Translations under genes and position numbers: made by a program
Notes under the pieces: model-generated
Databases searched by the model: none
Seen by the model: only the letters and a program-made list of their open reading frames with translations
Told to the model about the DNA's origin: nothing
In this document: in pieces, positions 10,488 to 18,074 of the stretch
How the letters are laid out: every line of letters begins with the position of its first letter
Numbering within the stretch: the first letter of the stretch is position 1
DNA from: Opitutaceae bacterium
GTDB lineage: Bacteria; Verrucomicrobiota; Verrucomicrobiia; Opitutales; Opitutaceae
Direction: 5' to 3'
DNA length: 64,000 nt
NCBI GenBank assembly: GCA_019455245.1
Contig: JACFMR010000005.1
Location: 1-64,000 of the forward strand

Positions 10488-11044
10488 GACGACTTCGCCT
10501 CCTCCCCGGTCGGTTTGGGCGCCGGCGCGGGGGCGGCGGCGGAATCAGCGGGAGGAGCGGGCGGGACCGCCTGCGGGTGGGTCTGCGCCCAGACCTCGGC
10601 CTCCTTTTGGAGGTTTTTCACGAGGTCCATGTGGTCGAAATCTCCGCGGTCGAGGGAGACCTTGTTGTAATCCTTCGAATAGGCGATGGCGTCGCTCGGG
10701 CAGGCCTCGACGCAGGAGCCGCAGAGGCTGCAGGTGGTGAAATCGAGGTGATACTCCGTGACCGACTTCTTCTTTTCCCCCTCGCGTTTCTCGCCCGCGA
10801 CGATGATGCAGTTGCTGGGGCAGGCGCGGACGCAAAGCCCGCAGGCCGTGCAACGCGAGCGGCCGGTCTCATCGTCTAGCAGCAGCTTCACATGGCCGCG
10901 GAAACGCTCCGGCATCTTCAGCGTCTCGCGCGGGTATTGCACGGTGATGGGGGGCTTCACCGCCTCGCCGAAGGTGATGCGCATGCCGGTCAGCAGGCTT
11001 TTGAAGCCCCGCCAGGTGTCATTGACTGCGGTGAGGAGGCTCAT
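10484..11044 (-). CDS. nuoI: NADH-quinone oxidoreductase subunit I (2x[4Fe-4S])
   Basis: The peripheral-arm subunit that carries two [4Fe-4S] clusters leading to N2. The cysteines are at 65/68/71/75 (CTACGLCVRACP) and 105/108/111/115 (CSLCGSCVEACP). The N-terminal amphipathic membrane-contact segment is present. The last about 28 residues form a Pro/Ala-rich tail (PPAPPADSAAAPAPAPKP) not needed for cluster binding. It is flanked by nuoH (3-base gap) and nuoJ (GTGA overlap). Confidence 0.97.
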   Translation of the reverse strand: MSLLTAVNDTWRGFKSLLTGMRITFGEAVKPPITVQYPRETLKMPERFRGHVKLLLDDETGRSRCTACGLCVRACPSNCIIVAGEKREGEKKKSVTEYHLDFTTCSLCGSCVEACPSDAIAYSKDYNKVSLDRGDFDHMDLVKNLQKEAEVWAQTHPQAVPPAPPADSAAAPAPAPKPTGEEAKSS

Positions 11045-11047
11045 GGT

Positions 11048-12064
11048 TCAGAACAGCAAGGGAAGCTTCATCACCACGCCGGTCAGCAACAGGGTGACCA
11101 GTGAGACGGGGATGAGAATTTTCCACGAAAGGTTGAGGAGGGTGTAGAACTGGGTGCGGGGGAAGGTCCACCGGATCCAGATGACGGTGAAGATGAGGGC
11201 GTAGAGCTTGGCGAAGAACCACACGGGCCCCCAGAGGCCGCCGGAGAGCACGCCGATCGGGCTCTGCCAGCCGCCGAGAAACATGACCGCGGCCAGACTG
11301 CAGCCGACGACGATGTTGGCGTATTCGGCCATGAAAAAGACGCCGAAGCCCATGCCGCCGTATTCGGTGAAGGCGCCGGCCACGAGCTCGCTCTCGGCCT
11401 CGGCCATGTCGAACGGTGCGCGGTTGGTCTCGGCCAGCATGCAGATGAAGAAGATGAGGAAGGTCACCGGCATCAGCGGGTTGACCCAGACCTTGAACAC
11501 ATTCCAGTGCCAGAAACCGCCCGCCTGCTGCAGGATGATCTCCTGCAGGTTGAGCGTGCCCGAAACCATGAGCACGGTGATGACAACGAGCAGCATCGGG
11601 ATCTCGTAGGCGACGCTTTGGGAGACGACGCGCGCGGCGGAGATGATCGAGTATTTGTTGCGCGAGGCCCAGCCGCCGAGCATCAGCGCCATGACGTTGA
11701 TCGAACCGAAGGAGAAGACGAAGAGCAGGCCGATGTTGAGGTTGCGCGCCACGATGCTGTCGCCGAACGGGATCGTCGCCAGGCAGAGCAGCGGCGGGGC
11801 CATGACCATGAGCGGCGCCGCGCGGAAGAGCAGCGTGTCGCCGCCCGGCGGCACCATGACCTGCTTGGCGAGAAGCTTGAGTCCGTCGGCCAGCGGCTGC
11901 ATCCAACCGCCCCAGCCGGCTTCGTTGGGTCCGGGCCGGCGCTGCACGCGGCCGGCGCCCTTGCGCTCGGCGAGCACGAGGTAGGCGGCGTTGGCCCCCA
12001 CGAAGGCGCAGATGCCCACAAGGTAGACCAGCAGGCGGAGGGGTTCGAGTTCGAGCAGGCTCAT
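11048..12064 (-). CDS. nuoH: NADH-quinone oxidoreductase subunit H
   Basis: A 338-residue membrane subunit that forms the quinone-chamber floor. The family segments GRVQRRPGPNEAGWGG, ADGLKLLAKQVMVPP and LAETNRAPFDMAEAESELV are all present. It lies 5 bases after nuoD and 3 bases before nuoI. Confidence 0.97.
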   Translation of the reverse strand: MSLLELEPLRLLVYLVGICAFVGANAAYLVLAERKGAGRVQRRPGPNEAGWGGWMQPLADGLKLLAKQVMVPPGGDTLLFRAAPLMVMAPPLLCLATIPFGDSIVARNLNIGLLFVFSFGSINVMALMLGGWASRNKYSIISAARVVSQSVAYEIPMLLVVITVLMVSGTLNLQEIILQQAGGFWHWNVFKVWVNPLMPVTFLIFFICMLAETNRAPFDMAEAESELVAGAFTEYGGMGFGVFFMAEYANIVVGCSLAAVMFLGGWQSPIGVLSGGLWGPVWFFAKLYALIFTVIWIRWTFPRTQFYTLLNLSWKILIPVSLVTLLLTGVVMKLPLLF

Positions 12065-12069
12065 GGCGG

Positions 12070-13314
12070 TCAGCGGTCGATGTCGGGGATGACGAGGTCG
12101 AGGGACCCCATCATGGCCAGGGCGTCGGGCAGGATCATGCCCTTGCTCGCTTCTTCGTAGAGACTGAGGTTGGAAAACGACGGCGTGCGCAGCCGGACGC
12201 GGTAGGGCGTGTCCTTGCCGTCGCTGACGAGGCGCACGAGGAACCGGCCGCGGGCGGCCTCGACCGCGTAGCAGGTGTCGCCGGGCGGCAGCTTGAGCAC
12301 GCGCGGCACCTTACCGACGTAGGGTCCGGCCGGGATGAGATCGAGCGCCTGCTCGATGATGCGCAGGCTCTGCTCCATCTCATCCATGCGCACGAGGTAG
12401 CGCGCCATCGAGTCGCATTCGTGGTAAACCGGGATCTTGAAATCGAGCTGCGGGTAAACGGAGTAGGGCTCGGCCCGGCGGACGTCGTAGGCCACGCCGG
12501 AGCCGCGGATGACCGGCCCGGTGGCGCCGTAGCGGCGGCACAGGTCGGCGCTAATCGGGCCGATGTCGGTGAGGCGTTTGCGCAGGATGATGTTGTCGGT
12601 GACGAGGTCGCGATACATCTTCAGCCGCGGCTGCATGTGCTTCACGAAGTCGCGCGTGCCGGTGAGAAACGCATCGTCCACATCGTCGCGAAGTCCGCCG
12701 AACCGGTAGTAGCAATAGGTCAGGCGCGCACCGGTGAGGGCCTCGAGCAGGTCGAGGATTTTTTCCCGGTCGTCGAAGGCGTAGAGGATCGGCGTGAAAC
12801 CGCCGAGGTCGAGCAGCAGCGCGCCCCACCAGACCATGTGGCTGGCGATGCGGTTGAGTTCGGAGGTGATGACCCGCGCGTATTCGGCGCGCGGCGGCAC
12901 CTCGATCTGCGCCGCCCGCTCGACCGCCCCCACGAAGGCGTGGGTGTAGTGCATCGCGGACAGGTAATCGATGCGGCTGGTGTTGGGCAGAAACTTCGCG
13001 TAGCTGCGGTTTTCGCCCATCTTCTCGTGCATCCGGTGGATGTAGCCGATGATGGGCTCGGCGCGCTGGATCCACTCGCCGTCCATCGTCATGAGCACGC
13101 GCAGGACGCCGTGCGCCGCGGGATGCTGCGGCCCGAGATTAAGCGTGAAGGTCTCCGGCGGGGTCTCGCCGGGGATGGTGATGTCGGCCAGCGTTTTTTG
13201 CGGCAGCGTCTCCACGTGGGCGGCGGATTTTTCAGGGTAAGGCGAACCGTTCCCGGTGAGCGGCGGCTCGGCAGGGACGCCTCGCCCTACCATGGATGGT
13301 TGGGTTGTGCTCAC
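12070..13314 (-). CDS. nuoD: NADH-quinone oxidoreductase subunit D
   Basis: The 49-kDa type quinone-binding subunit, 414 residues. Recognisable parts are LGPQHPAAHGVLR (quinone-site loop), GYIHRMHEKMGENRSY, SELNRIASHMVWWG and YYRFGGLRDDVDD, with the C-terminal LDLVIPDIDR. The GTG start at 13314 overlaps the nuoC stop as GTGA. About the first 50 residues precede the conserved fold. Part of them (VGRGVPAEPP) is encoded by DNA that looks like a dispersed intergenic repeat. An internal ATG at 13293 is the alternative start. Confidence 0.95.
   Translation of the reverse strand: MSTTQPSMVGRGVPAEPPLTGNGSPYPEKSAAHVETLPQKTLADITIPGETPPETFTLNLGPQHPAAHGVLRVLMTMDGEWIQRAEPIIGYIHRMHEKMGENRSYAKFLPNTSRIDYLSAMHYTHAFVGAVERAAQIEVPPRAEYARVITSELNRIASHMVWWGALLLDLGGFTPILYAFDDREKILDLLEALTGARLTYCYYRFGGLRDDVDDAFLTGTRDFVKHMQPRLKMYRDLVTDNIILRKRLTDIGPISADLCRRYGATGPVIRGSGVAYDVRRAEPYSVYPQLDFKIPVYHECDSMARYLVRMDEMEQSLRIIEQALDLIPAGPYVGKVPRVLKLPPGDTCYAVEAARGRFLVRLVSDGKDTPYRVRLRTPSFSNLSLYEEASKGMILPDALAMMGSLDLVIPDIDR
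13262..13291. repeat. Repeat-like segment inside the nuoD 5' coding region
   Basis: Reads, on the coding strand, GGTAGGGCGAGGCGTCCC followed by TGCCGAGCCGCC. It shares the GTAGGGCG lead of the intergenic elements at 7998 and 15117 and has a short GGCAGG/CCT(C)GCC pairing. It encodes VGRGVPAEPP near residue 10 of NuoD, in a stretch with no counterpart in typical NuoD. Membership of the repeat family is inferred from this one region. Confidence 0.5.
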
Positions 13315-14033
13315 GGCTGGTAGTCCTTGCGCAGCGGGTGGTAATCCGCGTCCTCCGGCAGGAGGAAGGGTTTCAGGTTGGGGTGGCCGGCGAACGTGAT
13401 GCCGAAGAAATCGTGCGTCTCGCGCTCGTGCCAGTTGGCGCCGGGGAAAACCGGCGAAATCGTCGGCAGTTCGGGCCGTTCGCGCGGCACCCGCGTGCGA
13501 ACGACGACCCGCGGTCCGGCGATGGGGTGGAAGTAGTCGTAAACCACTTCCATTTCATTTTGCGCCAGCCAGTCCACGCCGGTCACGGCATCGATGGCGT
13601 AGTCCGCCGCGTTGAGGATCTCTGCTGCGGCCACGACCTGGTCCGGCGCCACGGTGACATCGAGATCGAACCCTTTCTTCGCGTGTTCAACGGTTTGGAT
13701 GGGTGCAGCGGGGGCAGTCGCGGTTTCCGCGGTCGCCGGCGGCGGGGCGGCCGGATTTCCGGGGTCGGCGACCCCGGCTACAGCGGCGGAAGCTGCCGTT
13801 GTCGGTTCAACTGTAGCCGGCCGCGGTGAGGCCGGTGCTGCTGCGGTGCTATCCTTCGTCGGATTTCCGGGGTCAGCGACCCCGGCTACAGTGTTGACGG
13901 TTGCCGTGGCGGTTTCCGCTGTAGCCGGCCGCGGTGAGGCCGGTGTATTGTCCGCTGCAAAGTCGCTGGTCGGCGACGCCGGTGCGATCAGCCGGGTGAA
14001 TTCCGCCGTGAGGGTCTCGAGGGTCGGGTTCAT
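13311..14033 (-). CDS. nuoC: NADH-quinone oxidoreductase subunit C with repeat-bearing insertion
   Basis: The 30-kDa subunit of complex I, 240 residues. The C-terminal half is normal: [19 protein letters not shown] and [19 protein letters not shown], ending in HPLRKDYQP. Between the short N-terminal segment ([15 protein letters not shown]) and the domain proper (about residue 115 onward) lies an Ala/Pro/Thr-rich insertion containing two copies each of SPRPAT and [10 protein letters not shown]. Those copies are encoded by an intergenic-type palindrome. Start ATG 14033 overlaps the nuoB stop as ATGA, which excludes upstream starts; the stop overlaps nuoD. Confidence 0.95.
   Translation of the reverse strand: MNPTLETLTAEFTRLIAPASPTSDFAADNTPASPRPATAETATATVNTVAGVADPGNPTKDSTAAAPASPRPATVEPTTAASAAVAGVADPGNPAAPPPATAETATAPAAPIQTVEHAKKGFDLDVTVAPDQVVAAAEILNAADYAIDAVTGVDWLAQNEMEVVYDYFHPIAGPRVVVRTRVPRERPELPTISPVFPGANWHERETHDFFGITFAGHPNLKPFLLPEDADYHPLRKDYQP
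13759..13943. repeat. In-frame palindromic repeats within nuoC
   Basis: Two copies of a palindrome whose core reads CCGGGGTCGGCGACCCCGG and which ends in CTACAG (from 13759 and 13867; the second copy has A for G in the loop). Each is followed by a copy of CTGTAGCCGGCCGCGGTGAG at 13811 and 13919, giving a compound unit of about 108 bp present twice. The same GTAGCCGGGGTCGCCGACC element forms an inverted pair in noncoding DNA at 16833-16912. Both copies keep the nuoC frame open. Confidence 0.9.
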
Positions 14034-14566
14034 TCCTGCAATTTGGCAACGGGGAAGCGGCGCTTGCCGGTGATCTTTTCTTCCAGTTTGAGGATGCCCT
14101 CGATCAGCGCCTCGGGGCGCGGCGGGCAGCCCGGCACGTAAACGTCGACCGGGAAGAGTTTGTCCACGCCTTCGACGACGGCGTACTGGCCCTCGTATTT
14201 GAAGGGGCCGCCGGAGAGCGCGCAGTTGCCCATGGCGATGACCCACTTGGGCTCGAGCATCTGGTCGTAGAGCAGCTTGATGGCCGGGGCCATTTTCTTG
14301 TTCACGGTGCCGGCCACGATCATCACGTCGGCCTGGCGCGGGGAGGGGCGGAAGACCTCGGCGCCGAAGCGCGAGATGTCGAAGCGGGCCATGCCGGCGG
14401 CCATCATCTCGATGGCGCAGCACGCGAGCCCGAAGGTGAGCGGCCAGAGGGAATTGGCGCGGCCGAGCGCGAGCAGGTCGTCAAGCTTCGCAAATTTGGC
14501 GATCTGCGAGCACTCCACCGGGTTGGCGCAGCTGGCGGGGGCGGGGGGATTTACCGGCGTTTCCAT
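14030..14566 (-). CDS. nuoB: NADH-quinone oxidoreductase subunit B (cluster N2)
   Basis: A 178-residue subunit carrying the terminal [4Fe-4S] cluster N2. All four ligands are present: the tandem Cys49-Cys50 in GLACCAIEM, Cys115 in [10 protein letters not shown] and Cys147 in VPGCPPRPE. The ATG at 14566 lies 16 bases inside the end of nuoA; longer in-frame extensions read through nuoA out of frame and were discarded. The end overlaps nuoC by 4 bases. Confidence 0.97.
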   Translation of the reverse strand: METPVNPPAPASCANPVECSQIAKFAKLDDLLALGRANSLWPLTFGLACCAIEMMAAGMARFDISRFGAEVFRPSPRQADVMIVAGTVNKKMAPAIKLLYDQMLEPKWVIAMGNCALSGGPFKYEGQYAVVEGVDKLFPVDVYVPGCPPRPEALIEGILKLEEKITGKRRFPVAKLQE

Positions 14567-14937
14567 TCGAAAACTCCTTTCTTCCAGGCGTAAACAATGA
14601 CGAGCGACAGGATGCCGATGAAGAGCGACAGCTCGACCAGGTCGCGGATGACAAATTCCCGGCCGTAAACCAACGCGACGGGGATCAGAAACAGCACGTC
14701 CACTGCAAACGCCACAAAGACGAGGGCATACAGGTAATACACCGCGCTGTAGCGGATCCAGGCGTCGCCGATCGGATCCATGCCGCACTCGATGGCCTGG
14801 TTCGTTTTGTCGAGCGTGGTGCGCGTCCAGCGCGGGGCGAGAAAGTAGACGATGACAAAAGGTCCGAACGCGAAAGCCAGGCCGCCGAACGCAAAGGCGA
14901 AGAGGTAGATCAGGTCTCCGGCGAGGATGTCGTTCAT
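14551..14937 (-). CDS. nuoA: NADH-quinone oxidoreductase subunit A
   Basis: A 128-residue, three-helix subunit and the first gene of the complex I operon. The diagnostic loop reads YECG-like as [19 protein letters not shown], followed by [20 protein letters not shown]. It overlaps nuoB by 16 bases. Upstream (14938-15251) there is no gene; the operon promoter should lie there but I could not identify a convincing -35/-10 pair. Confidence 0.96.
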   Translation of the reverse strand: MNDILAGDLIYLFAFAFGGLAFAFGPFVIVYFLAPRWTRTTLDKTNQAIECGMDPIGDAWIRYSAVYYLYALVFVAFAVDVLFLIPVALVYGREFVIRDLVELSLFIGILSLVIVYAWKKGVFEWKRR

Positions 14938-15251
14938 GATGGTTGGACTGCGGCAGGCACCGCAGGATTCGGCGCCAAAGTAGCAGCATTCACCCCCGCC
15001 AGCATCGCACTCGTTGGCCTTACATGCGCATTTCTTGTCATCGGCGGTGTGGCTTCCGTTTTTTACCCGGACGAGATCTGTTGTTACCCGTTGTTAATCA
15101 ACTGCTAGAATCTGAGGTAGGGCGCGACCGCCGGGCGCGCCGTCATGCCTACTCGCGGGCGGCCCGGCGGTCCGCCCCTACCGGCGCTGCCGCGCCGAAG
15201 TGCAGTAGCATATGGCATCTGGTATAAACCGAACCGCCGGTTCGCCGGCAG
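14938..15251. other. Non-coding gap upstream of nuoA
   Basis: This 314-base stretch between nuoA and the GltD-type gene holds no supported gene. Its half nearer nuoA is the expected site of the nuo promoter. The rest is occupied by a GTAGGGC-type repeat. Confidence 0.6.
15117..15196. repeat. GTAGGGC-type palindromic repeat
   Basis: Begins GTAGGGCGCGACCGCCGGGC and ends CCGCCCCTACCGGCGCTGCC, with complementary GGGCG/CGCCC arms around a GTCATGCC centre. The trailing CCGGCGCT(G/A)CCGCGCC also follows the element at 21.4 kb, so the shared unit extends past the second CTAC. Confidence 0.75.
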
Positions 15252-16670
15252 TCAGCGTTTGGCGGCCAGGAAGGCATGGATGCCGGCGGCGGCCTTGCGC
15301 GCATCGCGCACCGAGTGCAGCGCCGAGCTCGGACCGCGCACCAGATCGCCGCCGGCAAAGACGCCCGGCAGGCTCGTCATCTGGTTGTCATCCACCACCA
15401 TGGCCCCTTGCGCGCTGAGTTGCGGGCCGTTGAACGGACTCGTCGGCGGCAGCGGCTCGGGATCGAAGCCCAACGCCAAGATCACGCGGTCGGCCGCCAG
15501 CTCGAACTCCGTGCCGGGCGCCACGGCGAACGGCCGGCGGCCGTCCGCATCGGGTGCGCCCAGCGTGGTGCGCACCAGCCGCAGTCCGCGCACCGCGCCG
15601 CTGTCGTCGTCGAGCAGCGCCACCGGCGCGGCCTGAAACTCAAACCGCACGCCCTCCTCCACGGCGTTTTCCAGTTCCCGCCGACTGCAGGGCATGCTGG
15701 CCTCGTCGCGCCGGTAAATTCCGAGCACTTCCTTGGCGTGGCCGCGCACCGCCGTGCGCAGGCAGTCGATCGCCATATCACCGCCGCCGATGACCACGAC
15801 CCGCTGGCCGGTGACGTCGATGACCGGCGCTTCGCGCGGCAGGTCCATGTCGCTCTGCACCAGAAATGGCAGCGCCTGCTCCACGCCCTTGAGGTCGGCC
15901 CCGGGTACGTCGAGGGTGCGGGCCTTCTTGAGACCGAAGCCGAGGTAAACCGCATCGAACCGGACCAACAGTTCGGCCTGCAGCACATCCGGCGCAAAAT
16001 CCGCGCCCATGCGAAACGCCACGCCGCGCTGTTCCAACTGTTCGATGCGCCGGTGCACGATGGCGTGCTCCAGCCGGAAGGCCGGCGTGCCGTAAACCAG
16101 CAGCCCGCCCGGCATCTTCCGCGAGTCGAAAACCGTAACGGCGTAGCCCCGCCGCGCCAGTTCGTCGGCGCAGGCCAGCCCGCCCGGTCCCGCGCCGATG
16201 ATCGCGACCTTATAGCCGTTGGGCGGCGGCGGTGGCAGCGCTGCGGTGCCGTGCGCGAAGGCGTATTCGTTGAGAAAATGCTCGATGGCCCGCACCGACA
16301 CCGGTTGCGCGTGGCCGTTGATCACGCACAGCGCCTCGCACAGGTGATCCGCCGGGCACACGCGTTCGCACAACTCGGCCAGCGTGCCCGTCGATTGCAG
16401 CACCGTGGCGGCCTCGTCGAAATGTCCCTCCGCCGTCAGCGCCAGCCATTCGGGAATGTGTGCGCCCAGCGGGCAGCCCGTCACGCAGGTCGGCTCGGGA
16501 CACTGGATGCAGCGGCTGGCCTGCGCCTGCGCGGTGGCCTCGTCGTAGAGTCCGTAGATTTCCAGAAAATCGGCGACGCGTTCCGCCACCGGCCGCTTGG
16601 GCGGCCCGGATCGGGCCAAGGCACTCCAGGGAAACTCGGCCTCGGCTTTGTGCGTGCGGGGATCACTCAC
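15252..16670 (-). CDS. gltD: GltD-type NAD(P)H-dependent FAD/Fe-S oxidoreductase
   Basis: A 472-residue protein of the glutamate synthase small-subunit family. The N-terminal Fe-S region has CIQCPEPTCVTGCPLG near residue 54 and CERVCPADHLCEALC near residue 100. The FAD motif is GAGPGGLACADELARRG near residue 158, and the NAD(P) motif is VIGGGDMAIDCLRTA near residue 292. GVFAGGDLVRGPS closes the second FAD contact. Start is GTG. No gltB is in the window, so it may serve GltB encoded elsewhere or be a stand-alone electron-transfer subunit. It lies upstream of and parallel to a complex I operon that lacks its own NADH module, but 314 bases away. Confidence 0.85.
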   Translation of the reverse strand: MSDPRTHKAEAEFPWSALARSGPPKRPVAERVADFLEIYGLYDEATAQAQASRCIQCPEPTCVTGCPLGAHIPEWLALTAEGHFDEAATVLQSTGTLAELCERVCPADHLCEALCVINGHAQPVSVRAIEHFLNEYAFAHGTAALPPPPPNGYKVAIIGAGPGGLACADELARRGYAVTVFDSRKMPGGLLVYGTPAFRLEHAIVHRRIEQLEQRGVAFRMGADFAPDVLQAELLVRFDAVYLGFGLKKARTLDVPGADLKGVEQALPFLVQSDMDLPREAPVIDVTGQRVVVIGGGDMAIDCLRTAVRGHAKEVLGIYRRDEASMPCSRRELENAVEEGVRFEFQAAPVALLDDDSGAVRGLRLVRTTLGAPDADGRRPFAVAPGTEFELAADRVILALGFDPEPLPPTSPFNGPQLSAQGAMVVDDNQMTSLPGVFAGGDLVRGPSSALHSVRDARKAAAGIHAFLAAKR

Positions 16671-16832
16671 AAGGGGAAGGGGCTGCCCCGAGCAATGCCG
16701 CGTGCGTCTCGCGCAGACAAGCGCAATCAGCCGGACCCAGGCCGTGGAACCACCGCAGTTGAAGTGCCACTGGGTAATCGAACCTCACGCTCCCAGAAGT
16801 CAGCCATCAGCGCCGCGAAAGTTGTGCTGCTG

Positions 16833-16912
16833 CTGTAGCCGGGGTCGCCGACCCCGGGGTTTGAAAATTACGACCCAAGCACGCAGACCGGGGTCACCGA
16901 CCCCGGCTACAG
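16833..16912. repeat. Inverted pair of GTAGCCGGGGTC palindromes
   Basis: Left copy 16833-16857 and right copy 16888-16912 are inverted relative to each other; each is itself a hairpin (GGGGTC-GCC-GACCCC; the right copy has A for G in the loop). They are the same element found in frame in nuoC. The whole 16671-16976 stretch otherwise shows no gene. Confidence 0.85.
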
Positions 16913-16936
16913 GATTCGAAATTCGCGCTATGAGAC

Positions 16937-16965
16937 GTAGGGGCGTGGCTCGTCCACGCCCACGC
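16937..16965. repeat. Short GTAGGGGCGTGG palindrome
   Basis: A perfect hairpin (GGGCGTGG-CTCGT-CCACGCCC) preceded by GTAG, adjoining the 3' end of the antitoxin remnant. It belongs to the same general class of GTAG-led palindromes. Confidence 0.65.
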
Positions 16966-16977
16966 TAATGGGCGGTC

Positions 16978-17158
16978 TCACCCGCGGGCTTGCTCGATCA
17001 ATTCCCGCAACAGCGCGCGTCGGCGCGCTTGAAAGCGCCGCTGCCGTGCGGCGTTTTTGGCCCGCTTGGCCGGGACGAAAGGCCTGCGCCAGATCAAGGT
17101 GGTCGGTGATGTCGACCTCCCCGTCATCAAAAATTTTGTCCAAATCCTTGGCCTTCAT
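16978..17158 (-). pseudogene. Truncated CopG-type antitoxin remnant
   Basis: From ATG 17158 the first about 35 residues (KAKDLDKIFDDGEVDITDHL, DLAQAFRPGQAGQKR) resemble the N-terminal leader of CopG/ribbon-helix-helix antitoxins of the KxKxxDxxFDDGED...LDLSxARRPxQExKR type. The DNA-binding part expected next (RVNVDFP... and a helical end) is missing. In the original frame translation runs into repeat DNA; two bases over, a basic helical end ARQRRFQARRRALLRELIEQ stops at 16978. I read it as frameshifted or truncated. No partner toxin gene is adjacent. Confidence 0.5.
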
Positions 17159-17257
17159 GGAGCGTTTCTTTCGTGGTTCGTCAGCGAACCGAACTGTGCG
17201 GCTTTGTCGCATCAAGGCGACCCCGAATCGCCACTACCGCCCATCCCTTCACTCCCT

Positions 17258-17330
17258 TAATCCCTCTCTCTCCTCCCTCTTTTCCCCCAATCCCTCACTC
17301 CCTCACTCCCTCCAACACTCCCACCTCCAC
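17258..17330. repeat. Homopyrimidine low-complexity tract
   Basis: Almost uninterrupted C/T with CTCCCT and TCACTCCC microrepeats. The minus strand carries G-runs at the complements of 17284-17288, 17292-17294, 17300-17302 and 17308-17310 with 3-5 base loops, which fits a G-quadruplex pattern. Confidence 0.7.
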
Positions 17331-17450
17331 TATCGACAGCTCGGCGTTTTCCTTGGTGCTGGCGTAGACCACGAGGAGTTTACCGGCGTGTTCGATCGCG
17401 TAGGGATAAGCCCATTGCCGGGCGATGCCGGCGCCGGCGGTGCGCTCCGC
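17295..17450 (-). pseudogene. C-terminal remnant of a sialidase/BNR-repeat-like gene
   Basis: About 50 codons read GIARQWAYPYAIEHAGKLLV and VYASTKENAELSIVEVGVL before a stop. The WAYPYxxEHxGKLxVVYxxxKExxxLSIV pattern is what I would expect from the last strand of sialidase-like (BNR/Asp-box) hydrolases. No start codon or upstream domain is present: the PIN gene ends two bases before it in another frame. It looks like a stump left after insertion or deletion. The family call is from memory of the motif and unverified. Confidence 0.5.
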
Positions 17451-17451
17451 A

Positions 17452-17832
17452 TCAATATTCCTCGATACTGAGCCCGGGCACGCGGGCGAAGTGCCGGGCA
17501 TTTCGGCTGACCAGCGGCAGACGGTAGGCCAACGCCGTGGCGGCAATCCAGATGTCGTTGTCTCCGATCGGCAGGCCGCGACGATCAAGGTCGCGTGCGA
17601 TCCGGGAGGCCGTCCATGCGACATGTTCGTTGATTTCGACCACCGCAAAGGGCTCCAGCAGCCGCAGCACCTCGTCCTGATTTGCACAACCCTCGGCGAA
17701 TTCAGCCCAGGCCACGCGCGAGGTGTAAACCGGCTCATCGCCGTGGGCGGCCAGAAACCGTTGCGCCGCCTGCCGGTGGGCCCGCCCGCGATGGCCGGCC
17801 AGGTGGATGAGAAACGTGCTGTCGAACAGCAT
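17452..17832 (-). CDS. vapC: PIN-domain ribonuclease toxin (VapC family)
   Basis: A 126-residue predicted RNase toxin. The acidic PIN residues are visible: Asp4 in MLFDSTFLIHL, Glu in RVAWAEFAEG, Asp in IGDNDIWIAATA. RNARHFARVPGL is the usual PIN C-terminal segment. The ATG at 17832 shares one base with the stop of the upstream antitoxin gene (TGATG), the classic order antitoxin then toxin. It lies directly upstream of a sialidase-like stump. Confidence 0.88.
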   Translation of the reverse strand: MLFDSTFLIHLAGHRGRAHRQAAQRFLAAHGDEPVYTSRVAWAEFAEGCANQDEVLRLLEPFAVVEINEHVAWTASRIARDLDRRGLPIGDNDIWIAATALAYRLPLVSRNARHFARVPGLSIEEY

Positions 17833-18074
17833 CAGTGGGCGGGGCGGAGGTCGCGCGATCGTTTGCGCCGTGACACCGCACGATCCACCCGGTCCCAATC
17901 CACCCCCTTGCCCCAGGCCTTGGATTTGGAGAGCTTGAGCAGATCGGCGGCGGTGCCCCGGGGCGGCGGCAGGGTGATGCGGGTGATGGTGGCGGAAAAC
18001 GACTCGCCCGGCCGGCGCGTGGCCACCAGCCGTTCATAGGCGTGGACATCCAGGGAAATGGTCTTGGAAGGCAT
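17832..18074 (-). CDS. vapB: VapB-type antitoxin (PF02697-like)
   Basis: An 80-residue protein beginning PSKTISLDVHAYERLVATRR, followed by PGESFSATITRI, which matches VapB antitoxins of the SKTISLDxxAYExLxxxxRPGESFSxxIxR type. The C-terminus is basic (RRKRSRDLRPAH). It is translationally coupled to vapC by a one-base overlap. The ATG at 18074 is preferred; an extension to 18134 has no motif support. Autoregulation by the VapBC complex is known for the family but no operator was identified here. Confidence 0.85.
   Translation of the reverse strand: MPSKTISLDVHAYERLVATRRPGESFSATITRITLPPPRGTAADLLKLSKSKAWGKGVDWDRVDRAVSRRKRSRDLRPAH

Noticed and set aside
13311..14423. A longer NuoC start reaching into nuoB
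   Set aside because: The extension reads nuoB out of frame; the ATGA overlap at 14030-14033 marks the real start.
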